Shown one piece after another: positions 50,775 through 60,460 of a stretch of 64,000 nucleotides of DNA; position 1 is the first letter of the stretch, and the number at the start of each line of letters is the position of its first letter. Made by a program: the position numbers and the translations under genes. The stretch is taken from assembly GCF_011378715.1 (NCBI RefSeq), contig NZ_WTKU01000004.1, positions 124,001 to 188,000 on the forward strand. The letters run 5' to 3'. Under the pieces are notes generated by a model. It was not told the DNA's origin. It saw nothing but the letters and a program-made list of their open reading frames with translations, and did no database searches. The DNA comes from Psychromonas sp. SA13A (GTDB lineage: Bacteria > Pseudomonadota > Gammaproteobacteria > Enterobacterales > Psychromonadaceae).

Positions 50775-51206
50775 TCAACTGCTTTTGCAACTCACATCTG
50801 AATAAGCAACACCAACATTATTATAAGCGCCAATGCGATAGCAATAAGTACTACCTTGTTTTACTTTTTCATCTAAATAAGTCGTTTTATCCATCTCTAA
50901 GGCAGTTAGTAATATAAAATCGCCACTTTCACTGGTACTTCTTTCAATCAAAAAACCTTCTTCATTATCGGCTAGATCTTCCCAATGTACTTCAATGGAA
51001 ATATAGTCTGGCAACAAATCAATTGCATTATTAGTGCGACCACCTACTTCAGAACCATCAACTTGCTTTTCAATACCTAATTCTGCCTTAGCCAACGCTT
51101 CGGCATTTTCCTCATCAACATCTACCGCACAACCTGCTAATGGCAGTAAGATCATTAAAGCAAACAATTTACACCATTTTATTTTTTTCATCATTATCTT
51201 CATCAC
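50775..51206 (-). CDS. Lipoprotein with a fibronectin type III-like domain
   Basis: A 143-residue protein with a lipoprotein signal (LLPLAGC lipobox, Cys about 26). Residues about 65-140 look like one fibronectin type III repeat (SIEVHWEDLADNEEGFLIER, then YCYRIGAYNNVGVAYSDV). Such domains mediate surface contacts; no enzyme domain is present. ATG 51,206 is used, with internal methionines at 51,203 and 51,191 also possible. No operon partner. Confidence 0.7.
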   Translation of the reverse strand: MMKIMMKKIKWCKLFALMILLPLAGCAVDVDEENAEALAKAELGIEKQVDGSEVGGRTNNAIDLLPDYISIEVHWEDLADNEEGFLIERSTSESGDFILLTALEMDKTTYLDEKVKQGSTYCYRIGAYNNVGVAYSDVSCKSS

Positions 51207-51519
51207 TTTTACACAATACCTTTATAGAGCCATTTATATACAATTAAGACCAAACTAAACGATCAATTAATTTCCAGTACCTATGGACCCTATAGATGAC
51301 AAAAGATTCAATGAAAAACAAAAAACATCAAAATGAGGATTAAAAATTCACTTAAAAAACAACATTAAACAAAAAAATCAATAACTTAAAATTAAAAATA
51401 TAAATATAAACAACACATTTAAATCAAACAATTATATTTAACATGGTTAATATATTGAAATATAAAGAGTTCTAAAATTAATTAAATTATTTTGCATTTA
51501 AACTAAAAATAATTGCTTA
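51207..51519. other. AT-rich gap before rnt
   Basis: Very A/T-rich, with many A-runs. No gene, clear terminator or RNA seen. Confidence 0.4.
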
Positions 51520-52128
51520 TTACCAGCCACCTAATGCTTTATAACGATTAACCATGTAATAAAATAGTTCTGCGGTGACTTCAGTATCATAGAGAGCAGA
51601 ATGTGCTTCTTTATTATTATAATCAACTCCCGCCTCTGCACAGGCTTTAGCCAATACTGTTTGACCTAATGTTAATCCAGCCATGCTCGCGGTATCAAAT
51701 GAAGCAAAAGGATGAAAAGGGACACGCTTCAGTTTACAACGGTCGGTTGCTTTATTAATAAAACCTTGGTCGAATGAGGCATTATGAGCAACAATAATGG
51801 CACGATTACAATCGTTCAATTTTTGATATTTACGCACTTTTTTAAAAATCTCGGTTAATGCCTCACGCTCATCAACAGCGTTACGTAAAGGATTAAAAGG
51901 GTCTATTCCTGTAAAGCTAAGCGCCTTAGGATCTAATTCAGCGCCTTCAAATGGCATTACATGGAAATGAATTTTATCCACGCTATTTAAGTACCCTTGC
52001 TCATCCATTTCAGGAAAAATGGCCGCGATTTCTAAAATCGCATGACAATGAGGATCTAATCCTGATGTTTCAATATCAATTATAACTGGGTAATACCCTC
52101 TGAAACGCGCTGCTAATTGGTTATCCAT
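51520..52128 (-). CDS. rnt: Ribonuclease T
   Basis: DEDDh exonuclease that trims tRNA and stable RNA 3' ends. Catalytic residues: Asp and Glu in [11 protein letters not shown], Asp in [11 protein letters not shown], and His/Asp in [16 protein letters not shown]. RNase T-specific positive patches (RFRGYYPV at the N-terminus) are visible. 202 residues. It is divergent from motY, the arrangement seen in vibrios. Confidence 0.95.
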   Translation of the reverse strand: MDNQLAARFRGYYPVIIDIETSGLDPHCHAILEIAAIFPEMDEQGYLNSVDKIHFHVMPFEGAELDPKALSFTGIDPFNPLRNAVDEREALTEIFKKVRKYQKLNDCNRAIIVAHNASFDQGFINKATDRCKLKRVPFHPFASFDTASMAGLTLGQTVLAKACAEAGVDYNNKEAHSALYDTEVTAELFYYMVNRYKALGGW

Positions 52129-52252
52129 TTCATCTCACTATTAAATAAAGTCTGAGGATTATGCCAGAAAGTGGTAAAAATCGCATAATTTTACTAAAGA
52201 TATTTATCCCTCTGCCGATATATGAAGCAGTGTTTAAAAATATCGAGCAACT

Positions 52253-53137
52253 ATGAAAAATATTACAATAAAAAATATTTATCCTTTACTACTAATGATG
52301 ACAGCTATGCCAGCGCTTTCTGCTAATAAGCAGTACAATGCAGGTTTGGATAATTCTAACTGGTATTTGAGTAGTTCATCACCGATACAGTGCACTCTTG
52401 AACACCCTATTCCTCGTTATGGTCAGGCTAACTTTGTGGTCAAAGCGAGTAAAAAAATCAATTTAGATTTCAAGCTAGACAGTCGACGAGCAATGCCAAC
52501 CTCTGAAGTTGTGCAATTAAAATCCGTGCCTCCACAATGGCGACCAGGTGCGGCACCTGAACTAATTGACACGGTCACATTCCATCAACAGTTTGATGGT
52601 TACGTGACCAGACAAAGTGCATGGCGCATGCTAAATGAACTTGAAAGAGGTCAATACCCAACCTTTTATTTTCATGATTGGTACAACAATAATCAGATGA
52701 TTAGTGTCGGACTCTCTTCAATCAATTTTAATAAAAGTTATGATGACTTTAATAATTGTATCTCACGTTTATTACCCTACAATTTTGATGATATTTCTTA
52801 CAGTATTTTACACTATAAAAAAGATGGCTCATTATTAACGCAATTTTCTAAAAAACGCCTAAAAATGATTGGTGATTACATAAAGCACGATGAAACGATC
52901 AATGTTATTTTGGTGTCGGGTTACTCTGATAGTTACGGTGAAATTAATGCCAATAGGGTGTTATCTGAAAAAAGAGCCAACTCGATAAAAGAATATTTAT
53001 CGGAAATAGGATTTAATAACGATAAAATTAAAGTCTCTGGTTTTGGTGAAAAACACCATATTGCCGATAATAGAAGCGTACTTGGCAGAGAACAAAATAG
53101 ACGAGTGGTTATTTCAATTGAGAAAGAAGAGATATAA
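52253..53137 (+). CDS. motY: Sodium-type flagellar motor protein MotY
   Basis: A 294-residue periplasmic T-ring protein. Signal peptide about 1-23 (PALSA). N-terminal domain with RAMPTSEVVQLKSVPPQWRPG, a MotY hallmark, and a C-terminal OmpA-like peptidoglycan domain (about 185-290; VSGYSDSYGEINANRVLSEK, GFGEKHHIADN, REQNRRVVI). Suggests a sodium-driven polar flagellum, as expected in a marine bacterium, though no other motor gene lies nearby. Confidence 0.92.
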   Translation: MKNITIKNIYPLLLMMTAMPALSANKQYNAGLDNSNWYLSSSSPIQCTLEHPIPRYGQANFVVKASKKINLDFKLDSRRAMPTSEVVQLKSVPPQWRPGAAPELIDTVTFHQQFDGYVTRQSAWRMLNELERGQYPTFYFHDWYNNNQMISVGLSSINFNKSYDDFNNCISRLLPYNFDDISYSILHYKKDGSLLTQFSKKRLKMIGDYIKHDETINVILVSGYSDSYGEINANRVLSEKRANSIKEYLSEIGFNNDKIKVSGFGEKHHIADNRSVLGREQNRRVVISIEKEEI

Positions 53138-53148
53138 CGCGTATTGGA

Positions 53149-53919
53149 TCATGATGTTTCACTATTTATATAAATCACTTTATCAAGCAGCTTGTCGATA
53201 TCAAATAATATAGATTGAGTGAGTTCTGTTGTGTCCTTGACCAGTATCGATAAATCAGGGATTTTTTGTAAGCTACATATAAGCACAATATTGCTGTAAT
53301 CTGTAAATTCAACCAAAGCTATATGAGGAAATTGTTTTTTAATTGCCGACAAAGTATTGAATAACTCTTGATTTGTATCTGCTTGAATATTGATCATCAG
53401 TACAGCTTGCTCAGTGGTTATATTCGCAATCTGCTCATAAAAGTTAGAGGAAAATAAAAAGTCAGGGCTTTTTTCGCCGATAAACAAATCACAAATAACC
53501 ACATCATAAACCTCAGTAGTCTGATCTATATATTGCTCCGCTTTTTGACAAAAAACCTTCACTTGCTTGGGTAAATTAAAGTAACTTGTCGCCATATCAA
53601 TAATTGATTGTGAAGCCTCAACGGCGCTCAATGTCAAGTTTGGTATGGTAACTAATGCACGCTCTAAAGCAGCTCCCCCCAACCCTAAATTTAAAATTGA
53701 AAGTGGCGTTTTTTTAAAGAGTAAAAATAGCAGTAATGACCGAGAAACTGGCGTTAGAATTTGCGTCGAAAGATGCTTATTCATCACCGATTGTATAGAG
53801 AAACCTCCGTATTCAAACCATCTTAATTGATCAGTTTCTTTAACAACTAATAACACCCCATCAATCATTTTTTGTTCAACAACAAAAGAACCTTCCATTG
53901 GTAAAGCTTCTCTATTCAT
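53149..53919 (-). CDS. Spermidine-synthase-like methyltransferase-fold protein
   Basis: A 256-residue protein with a Rossmann SAM-type fold: ILNLGLGGAALERAL (glycine loop), SAVEASQSIIDMA (acidic end of strand 2), YDVVICDLFIGE (strand 4). This matches the SpeE-like proteins of unknown substrate found in many marine gammaproteobacteria. The polyamine-synthase gatekeeper and catalytic aspartates are only partly kept, so the activity is uncertain. Its end is 12 bases from the convergent motY. Confidence 0.75.
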   Translation of the reverse strand: MNREALPMEGSFVVEQKMIDGVLLVVKETDQLRWFEYGGFSIQSVMNKHLSTQILTPVSRSLLLFLLFKKTPLSILNLGLGGAALERALVTIPNLTLSAVEASQSIIDMATSYFNLPKQVKVFCQKAEQYIDQTTEVYDVVICDLFIGEKSPDFLFSSNFYEQIANITTEQAVLMINIQADTNQELFNTLSAIKKQFPHIALVEFTDYSNIVLICSLQKIPDLSILVKDTTELTQSILFDIDKLLDKVIYINSETS

Positions 53920-53969
53920 GACAGCTTAATTCCTAGATGAAGTAGATAAAAGAAGAACTAGCATTACTA

Positions 53970-54215
53970 TCAAGTAAAAGAAATACTGCCCAAATGCGGG
54001 TTCTTAATAGTAACTTCGAGTGTAGAAATAGTATCCAACACAATATAACTTTCAACACTATCAATGTTCATTTTAATGCACTCTTCTCTGCCACTATTAC
54101 GTCCAGTATCAATGGCAACTCCTTCAAGTATTTTTCCTGTTTTTAACCTAATTTTGATCGGGTAATGATACATGCATACTATTTCAATGGTGTCGTAATG
54201 TTCGCAACTTATCAT
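53970..54215 (-). CDS. rof: Rho-binding antiterminator Rof
   Basis: A small (81 residues) Sm-like protein that binds Rho and inhibits termination. The family signature CEHYDTIEIVCMYHYPIKIR then GVAIDTGRNSGREECIKM and LEVTIKNPHLG is clear. It is 13 bases after the acetyltransferase gene on the same strand, so they may share a transcript. Confidence 0.93.
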   Translation of the reverse strand: MISCEHYDTIEIVCMYHYPIKIRLKTGKILEGVAIDTGRNSGREECIKMNIDSVESYIVLDTISTLEVTIKNPHLGSISFT

Positions 54216-54228
54216 GCTACTTGTCCTT

Positions 54229-54696
54229 TTATACGGAAAGTGACTTGTACATACTATAATTAGTCAGTTCTATACCCTCACGCATTACTTTGTTTTCAGC
54301 CTCAACCTCAAAATAAAATTTTTCAAAAAAGGGTTTAGCGACAAGCGATGCATGGACGGTTAAACGTTTTAGACCGGCTTCAACAGCAACAATACAAATA
54401 TACCGTAATAATGAAGATGCGACGCCTCTTCTTTGCATAGTAGGTGCAACGTAGAGACAGCCAATGTATCCCTTTGAATCTAATTCAATAAATCCAGCTA
54501 TTTTATTATCGATAAGCAATAAGTATGGTTTGCTAATCAACAAGCGCTTTTTCCATTTATTATTATCAATGATACTCGCAGCCCAAGCCTTTCTTTGTGC
54601 TTGTGAGTAAAGATCTTCTTGTATCGCATGTACTGCAGCATATAAAACATCAGCCACTTCAGCAGAATGTTGCGGAGTATATTCGACTATTTTCAT
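54229..54696 (-). CDS. GNAT-family N-acetyltransferase
   Basis: A 155-residue acetyl-CoA transferase. Motif A is clear (IGCLYVAPTMQRRGVASSLL, the Q/R-x-x-G-x-A loop), with a C-terminal FYFEVEAENKVMREGIEL typical of the YafP/ElaA-like group. ATG 54,696 (MKIVEYTPQHSAEV) is preferred to the upstream 54,717. Substrate unknown. Followed by rof. Confidence 0.85.
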   Translation of the reverse strand: MKIVEYTPQHSAEVADVLYAAVHAIQEDLYSQAQRKAWAASIIDNNKWKKRLLISKPYLLLIDNKIAGFIELDSKGYIGCLYVAPTMQRRGVASSLLRYICIVAVEAGLKRLTVHASLVAKPFFEKFYFEVEAENKVMREGIELTNYSMYKSLSV

Positions 54697-54759
54697 ATAT
54701 CCTCGTTGCTGTAACACTACATGCCAGCTTTATTTAATATCTCACATATAAAAAGTTGT

Positions 54760-55080
54760 TTATAAATTTTTGTCTGTATTACCATATGGATACTTTATAT
54801 GGCCGTATCTAATGACTAGTATGGCTAATACGATAATCAGAATAGATGCAGATAACCCTAACATTCTTATTGTGTCCAAATTTTTCATATCTAAAATCAT
54901 ATATCGCGCTAATGCAACGACGGTGATATAGAGTGGCATACGTACAGGCAAGCGCCCTGATTTTAAATATAAACTCACCATCGCAAAGACTTCTAAATAA
55001 ATAAACAGAAGGAGTAAATCCGACAATGTTACCTCTCCGTTAGAAATCACTATCCAGACTTCATTCGCCATGGCAACCAC
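54760..55080 (-). CDS. psiE: PsiE-like membrane protein, apparently shortened at the 5' end
   Basis: Resembles PsiE (phosphate-starvation-inducible, function unknown). Hydrophobic helices and the conserved LLLFIYLEVFAMVSLYLKSG, MPLYITVVALARYMILD blocks are present. This GTG start gives 106 residues against about 135 in the family. The frame is open for a further 45 codons upstream (reading VSRSIPLLKVKKAGYRALSL, then VEHIGLFVIALLT) up to a TAG; before that TAG, in the same frame, is ATG with 14 codons and AAGGG upstream. So a nonsense codon or a non-standard start is likely. Confidence 0.75.
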   Translation of the reverse strand: MVAMANEVWIVISNGEVTLSDLLLLFIYLEVFAMVSLYLKSGRLPVRMPLYITVVALARYMILDMKNLDTIRMLGLSASILIIVLAILVIRYGHIKYPYGNTDKNL

Positions 55081-55410
55081 GGTTAATAATGCAATAACGA
55101 ATAACCCAATATGCTCGACTAAGGATAACGCTCTATATCCTGCTTTCTTAACCTTTAACAGTGGAATACTCCTTGAAACGAATTGTAATAATGAAGTGCT
55201 CTATTCTATTCTTGAATTCAGCTTAGATACAACTGATAAATGCATGCCCTTATTTGTCAGATTAAGCATTACTGATTTTTGAACCTAGTAATACACTATT
55301 GCTTATTTTATAGCTGATTGCTTTTATCGGAGGTGGTTGTCTATGGTTAACTTTAGTACGTGTTTCATTTTTTCTGTCGCTAATTGTTCAGTATGTAAAA
55401 TATAATGAAT

Positions 55411-56292
55411 TTACAAGCTTGCCACTCTATTTCTGCCTTGCTGTTTTGCATTATATAATGCCTGATCCGCTCTATTTATTAACGTATCAATTGTATCTTC
55501 GGCTTTAAAGCTTGCGACACCAAAACTTCCAGTTATATGATTCACCGTTTTAAACTGATTATTTTCAACTGCCTCTCTTAGTTTTTCTGCTAGTTTTAAC
55601 GCACCATTTAAATCAGTTTCGTTACAGATAATCAAAAACTCTTCTCCTCCCCACCTGCCTACAGTATCAATAACACGCGCATTATTTTTTAAAATAGAAG
55701 CCATTTCAACTAAGCATTGATCACCAACCAGATGTCCAAAATTATCATTAACTTTTTTATAATGGTCGATATCTAACATAATAATACTCAATGGGTGTGC
55801 AAAACGTTTTGATTGCTCTATTTGTAAATCAAGCACTGAATCAAGTTCCAATCTATTGATTAAATTGGTTAGTGCGTCTGTTTTCGCTAATGTTAGTGCT
55901 TTCTCTTCCAATTTTTTTTGGTAAGTAATATCCGTCGAAATACCTAAGATACCGATAATGAGGTTAGGTAATGTTTCTGAATAGAGAGGTGTTTTCACTT
56001 CAAGGTAAACTTTCTTATCAGCACTATCTTCATTGATAGTAATTTCTTCTCTAGTTTCCTGACCAGACAAAACCTTCAAGTCTATTTCTCTTAACTTTTC
56101 TACTATTTCAGGGGAAAATAATTGTTGATCTCGAATTAAATGCAAATCTTCAGCTGCACATTTAAATAAGTCCAGAGTGTATTTATTAGCGTAAATATAT
56201 TTTGATTCAGTATCTTTTATATAAACAAATGACTGCAGATTATCTAACGCAGCATGCAGCCCTCTAAGTTTATTAAGGTGATTTGATATCAT
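55411..56292 (-). CDS. Diguanylate cyclase with PAS sensor
   Basis: A 293-residue protein: PAS domain (about 10-120; SFVYIKDTESKYIYANKYTL) followed by a PAC-like segment and GGDEF domain (about 130-293) with GRWGGEEFLII. RVID five residues before GGEEF is a complete RxxD inhibitory site. Active c-di-GMP synthesis with product feedback is expected. No membrane segment, so a soluble sensor. ATG 56,292 has AGGG 8 bases upstream. Monocistronic. Confidence 0.92.
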   Translation of the reverse strand: MISNHLNKLRGLHAALDNLQSFVYIKDTESKYIYANKYTLDLFKCAAEDLHLIRDQQLFSPEIVEKLREIDLKVLSGQETREEITINEDSADKKVYLEVKTPLYSETLPNLIIGILGISTDITYQKKLEEKALTLAKTDALTNLINRLELDSVLDLQIEQSKRFAHPLSIIMLDIDHYKKVNDNFGHLVGDQCLVEMASILKNNARVIDTVGRWGGEEFLIICNETDLNGALKLAEKLREAVENNQFKTVNHITGSFGVASFKAEDTIDTLINRADQALYNAKQQGRNRVASL

Positions 56293-57299
56293 GAACAACC
56301 CTTTGGCTCGTTTTTATGAATGACATATAATTGTATTTTTTGAATATGGATACTGCACTATAAGATATTAGTAAATTGACTCGATAAGGCATTAAAGAGG
56401 CAATAAAGTTTCATTCACTTAAGGACAACTGATATTTTGCTATTTAATATGTGTTTGCTTGGGGCTGTAATAAAACCGTTGTCGCTTTATCTCAAAGAGC
56501 AATAAGCCACTGTAAAACACATGAAAGACAACATATGCTCGGTAAACCTAACCTTTTACAAGGTCTAAAAAGCGAGATTAACCAGTAATATATATTTACA
56601 GGGTCTTTGCCTTCATTAAGTATGCATATAAGTACTCGTTAGCTGCCTAACATTTGTCTAACTTTGTCTAACAGCATCCACATGGCGGCTTGCTTATTTA
56701 ACTATCTTAAAAAATGAAGGGCTAAAATTTATACCATAAATCGTTAATCTAAAAGGAAAAAATACATATATTAGGTTTTTATATTATAACCGCTTATTAT
56801 TCCATCAACCTGTTAAACCTGTAAGTAAACTTTGCAATTAATGCTTACACACCCATAAATACATATAGACAGCTTGATAGTTAAATTGCCAAAAATTCCT
56901 TAACAATCGATTTAAAATGACATTACACTTTGTTATCTTAATAAAGTGACAAAATACTTATAGCTGCAATAGATACCCGTTACCATTCAACATGCAAAGT
57001 TCAGCAAGTTGTGAGGTGAGTAGCTTCTAGGCAGGAAGTTGAAGATCTAACTAGTTCAATCAATACTTTCTAACAACGAAGATGCTTGCCTCACAACTTA
57101 CCCTGTGGGTCGTTAGCTCGAAAAGCAATTCAGCGTTGCAACATTCGATAAGGACTAGCTATTGTCATCATGTTACGCCTTGCTGTCCAAGCTAACGACT
57201 GAATAAAGCATCTCGATTGATAACGGGTATAGGTAGGTAATGGTTACTTTTAAATAAGTTACTTTCAAATAATTTTCATTATGACTTTAAGGAAAAAAT
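56293..57299. other. One-kilobase intergenic region containing a dispersed repeat
   Basis: No convincing gene in about 1 kb. It holds the repeat at 56,973-57,230 and otherwise AT-rich sequence. Both flanking genes could have promoters here. Confidence 0.5.
56973..57230. repeat. 258-bp MITE-like repeat with ATACCCGTTA inverted ends
   Basis: ATACCCGTTA (56,973-56,982) and TAACGGGTAT (57,221-57,230) are perfect inverted ends. An internal pair (CGTTAGCTCG with CAAGCTAACGAC) also folds. No coding capacity. Parts are shared with shorter copies near 9.31, 11.45 and 12.23 kb, so it belongs to a dispersed family. No flanking target duplication was identified. Confidence 0.6.
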
Positions 57300-57674
57300 A
57301 TGCTTTCTGGTGTATGTATTGGTACCAATGACTTAGTAACTTCCGGTGCTTTTTATGATCAAGTATTAGCCACAATTGGAATGACTTGTATCGTATCTGA
57401 TGAGCAAGAAAGAGGTTATGCGGGTAAAGATGGCAAAGTGACATTCTTCTTAATCTTACCGTTTAATAAACAACAGGCGACATTTGGTAATGGCACACAA
57501 GTCATGTTTTCTGCTCCAGATCCTGAGTCAGTAAGGGCTTTCCATGCGGCGGTATTAAAATGTGGTGGTAGCGATGAAGGGTTACCCGGACCACGAGATT
57601 ATCATCCAGATTATTATGGTGCCTATGCTCGTGATCTTGATGGCAACAAATTGAATATATCAGTGGTTTTTTGA
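57300..57674 (+). CDS. VOC superfamily (glyoxalase/bleomycin resistance-like) protein
   Basis: A 124-residue vicinal-oxygen-chelate protein with the two beta-alpha-beta-beta-beta units: VCIGTNDLVTSGAFYDQVLA near the start and YYGAYARDLDGNKLNI near the end, the second metal glutamate being replaced by asparagine. Likely a lactoylglutathione-lyase-like enzyme or binding protein of unknown substrate. AAGGAAA precedes ATG 57,300. Confidence 0.85.
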   Translation: MLSGVCIGTNDLVTSGAFYDQVLATIGMTCIVSDEQERGYAGKDGKVTFFLILPFNKQQATFGNGTQVMFSAPDPESVRAFHAAVLKCGGSDEGLPGPRDYHPDYYGAYARDLDGNKLNISVVF

Positions 57675-57720
57675 ATCAAAAATAATCAGTAAATGTTAAT
57701 AAAAGTGCACTACAAGGCAC

Positions 57721-59361
57721 TTAAACGCATTCACTGGCATGAATTAATGCAGGAACTTCTTCAAGGGGTACAGGTTTTGAAAAGTAATACCCCTGTGCAT
57801 AATCACAACCTAATTCTATCAACAGGTCCAATTGTTGCTGGGTTTCTACTCCTTCTGCTAGTACTGCTACTTTTAATATTTTTCCGAGTTTGATGATATG
57901 TTTTACAAAGTTTTTATCCAATTGTGTATGGCAAACTTTATCGATCAAACTACGGTCTAGTTTCAATTTATCAATCGATAAATAAAAATTTCGAATCAAG
58001 CTTAATGATGAATAACCTGTCCCAAAGTCATCAATGGAAATGTACATCCCTAACTCTTTAATCTGTAACATATTAGCCGAAAGCATGCTGGCATTAGTGA
58101 TAGAACTCGTTTCGGTTATTTCTAATTCAAGCAAGTGCGTTGGACAACCAGTTTGATCGAGAATAACTTTTATACGTTCAATAAATGTACTCATTTCCAT
58201 TGTTTTAAAGGACACATTAATCGCAATACGTGGCACTACAATAGCGCCTATTTTCCATTTAACTAATTGCCTACAAGCTTTCTCAAAAACCCAGAGATCA
58301 AATTCGAAGTGCAACCCAATGTCTTCCGTTATAGCAACAAAAATATCAGGAGCAATGTACCCTAATGATTCGTCATACCAGCGAGATAGCGCTTCAAAAC
58401 CAATCAGTTTATTAGTTTTGATATCATATTGAGGTTGGTAATGTAGCTGTATTTTATCTTGGGCTATTGCCAAGGGTAATGCATCGGTAATTAACTTTTT
58501 ATTTAATAATTCATCGGTCGGCACAGGGGGCGCAATATAATATTTATTAACACTGTATCTTCTGGCTTTTTGTTTTTCGGTTTCTGCAGCTATCTGCATA
58601 GAATGGTAGCAATCATATTCAAACCCCGGTGAACTAACTCCTATACTAAAAGGTTTATTTATTTCAATGTCAGCTGAAATAGCGATAGGTTTAATTAAAT
58701 CTGAGCAGAGGTGCTTGCAAATCAACTCTATTTTATTCATTAATTGCTGTGAGGATAAGTTGTTATGATCTTCTATTAAAATAGCAAATTTTGCATTTGA
58801 ATAGCGAATAACAAAGCCAAAATCTTTGGCTGATTGCTGTAACCGCTTACCTAACATCACTAAATATTGGTCACCTACCAAATAATCATAACGGTAATTA
58901 ATCGTCGAAAAATTATCGACTTCAATAATAATCAACACCAACTGTTTCAAGGTGAGGCACTTGTTATTGATTACATAGTTAATTCTAGAAGTTAACGCCC
59001 ACCCGTTAGGTAACTCTGAGATTGGATCAATTGATTTATTTTTTGCGATGCAAAAATGTAATGTGAAAGTATTATTATCTTGAGCGACACAGTGTAATTT
59101 AACACCGACAACATAATGTAAATGGTTAAACATCCCAGCGGTAGTAAAGAGCCCCTCTTCCGTTGCCATCGCCGCAATACATAATGTTTGTAAATTAGTA
59201 AATTCACTATTTTCTGAAAGCACTAGTTTATTTTCAATAGGCACATGCTTTAGTTGTTGAGTAGTGAAACCAAATAGCTCAGTAAAAGCCTCGTTACAAT
59301 CCATAATAGTGCCATTATGAATGGTTAACGCCGCTAATAATGTTTTTCGATTATTTGTCAT
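57721..59361 (-). CDS. EAL-domain c-di-GMP phosphodiesterase with PAS and degenerate GGDEF
   Basis: A 546-residue cytoplasmic protein. N-terminal PAS-like domain (about 1-110), a GGDEF domain in which GGDEF is replaced by SNAKF (about 125-260, so not a cyclase) and an intact EAL domain (about 290-540): FEALSRW, ISIDDFGTGYSSLSLI and VLAEGVET. Expected to hydrolyse c-di-GMP, with the dead GGDEF possibly sensing GTP. ATG 59,361 has GGTGAG upstream; the frame is open to 59,376. It converges with the VOC gene. Confidence 0.9.
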   Translation of the reverse strand: MTNNRKTLLAALTIHNGTIMDCNEAFTELFGFTTQQLKHVPIENKLVLSENSEFTNLQTLCIAAMATEEGLFTTAGMFNHLHYVVGVKLHCVAQDNNTFTLHFCIAKNKSIDPISELPNGWALTSRINYVINNKCLTLKQLVLIIIEVDNFSTINYRYDYLVGDQYLVMLGKRLQQSAKDFGFVIRYSNAKFAILIEDHNNLSSQQLMNKIELICKHLCSDLIKPIAISADIEINKPFSIGVSSPGFEYDCYHSMQIAAETEKQKARRYSVNKYYIAPPVPTDELLNKKLITDALPLAIAQDKIQLHYQPQYDIKTNKLIGFEALSRWYDESLGYIAPDIFVAITEDIGLHFEFDLWVFEKACRQLVKWKIGAIVVPRIAINVSFKTMEMSTFIERIKVILDQTGCPTHLLELEITETSSITNASMLSANMLQIKELGMYISIDDFGTGYSSLSLIRNFYLSIDKLKLDRSLIDKVCHTQLDKNFVKHIIKLGKILKVAVLAEGVETQQQLDLLIELGCDYAQGYYFSKPVPLEEVPALIHASECV

Positions 59362-59376
59362 AGTACAACTCACCAA

Positions 59377-59766
59377 CTTTTTAATAATTACAGACTTTAT
59401 ACTAAGCCTTTAGATAATTTTGTATTAAGTATATCAGACAATGACTACTAATAATTAGTGACCATTAACCTTTATTTATCATTATTGTTTGATAATAAAA
59501 AGATTTTTTATGCCAGATAAATTGCTGCACAGTGTAGTCATCAAAATAAAAACTAGCAATGTCATCGTTAAAATATAAATAGTAACAGTTTCTAAATTTT
59601 GCAAACGCTTTGAGCTAGATTTAATAAATATAGTTTCCTTTTCATAAGCAAACTTACCACTTTTTTAAAGCATGACGTGTTTCGCGTTTAATCTGTTATA
59701 TAGCTCCGTAAAGATAACTGTTAATATCAAGTACAACCATAACAAGTAACTTTAAAAGGAATAGAT
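59377..59766. other. Intergenic region
   Basis: AT-rich, without a recognisable gene, RNA or terminator. It should hold the promoter of the 211-residue gene that starts at 59,767. Confidence 0.4.
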
Positions 59767-60402
59767 ATGGATGCATTTGTATCCGAGCAAATCGACAACA
59801 GCACTTTAAGGTCTCATCCGTGGACTCATATGGTAGAAAATAAACAGTTTATTTATATCGATTTTAAAAAAAGGCCTGATTTGATTCGAACTACATTAGA
59901 AGATCTTATTCCTTTTAAGAAGTGGGTATTTACAGAAACATTTTATTCGTTAATTGAGTGGATAAATAGTACAAAATCCTTACTGGAAAGTAATGATTGC
60001 ACATTTACTGATGTTGAGAATAACCCCGATCAGCAATATCCCTTTGCAAAAAAATGCAGCGGCCGCTTGATGATTTTATTTCGCGACTTGCCAGAAAATT
60101 GTCAGCAAAAAAGTATTCAATGGTTAGTTAATAATCTATTAATTCAGGTTTCAAGCATAAAACCTGGATTTAAAGCCGGCGCAATATGCTTATCAACATC
60201 ACCGACTTGCTATTTATCATTAGGGGACGGTCTAGATAGCGGAGGCATGGGTTATCAAGTGACATTAAACTTCCTCGCTTATGGAAAAAATGAACGTCGT
60301 TGTTATGAAAACATGCAGCAAGTATTAGAGACGGCACAAAGTAGCCTACAGCGAATCAACAAAAGCATCTTAAATGGCGATGTGAATGCACTTTATAACT
60401 AG
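59767..60402 (+). CDS. Conserved hypothetical protein, 211 residues
   Basis: I do not recognise a family with certainty. The protein is soluble, with no signal or membrane segment; it has three conserved-looking cysteines in a row (NDCTFTD, KKCSGR, PENCQQ) and a glycine-rich CYLSLGDGLDSGGMGYQVTL block that may be a turn or binding site. AAGGA at 6 bases before ATG 59,767 makes translation likely. Monocistronic, between the EAL gene and lrp. Confidence 0.6.
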   Translation: MDAFVSEQIDNSTLRSHPWTHMVENKQFIYIDFKKRPDLIRTTLEDLIPFKKWVFTETFYSLIEWINSTKSLLESNDCTFTDVENNPDQQYPFAKKCSGRLMILFRDLPENCQQKSIQWLVNNLLIQVSSIKPGFKAGAICLSTSPTCYLSLGDGLDSGGMGYQVTLNFLAYGKNERRCYENMQQVLETAQSSLQRINKSILNGDVNALYN

Positions 60403-60460
60403 CTAAAACAATATTTTATGGCGTCTCTAATAAATGAAAGCATTTAGAAAGTAACGTTAA

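Noticed and set aside
55070-55282. 70-codon plus-strand frame opposite psiE
   Set aside because: It is the antisense of the PsiE N-terminal region, which has the coding signal.
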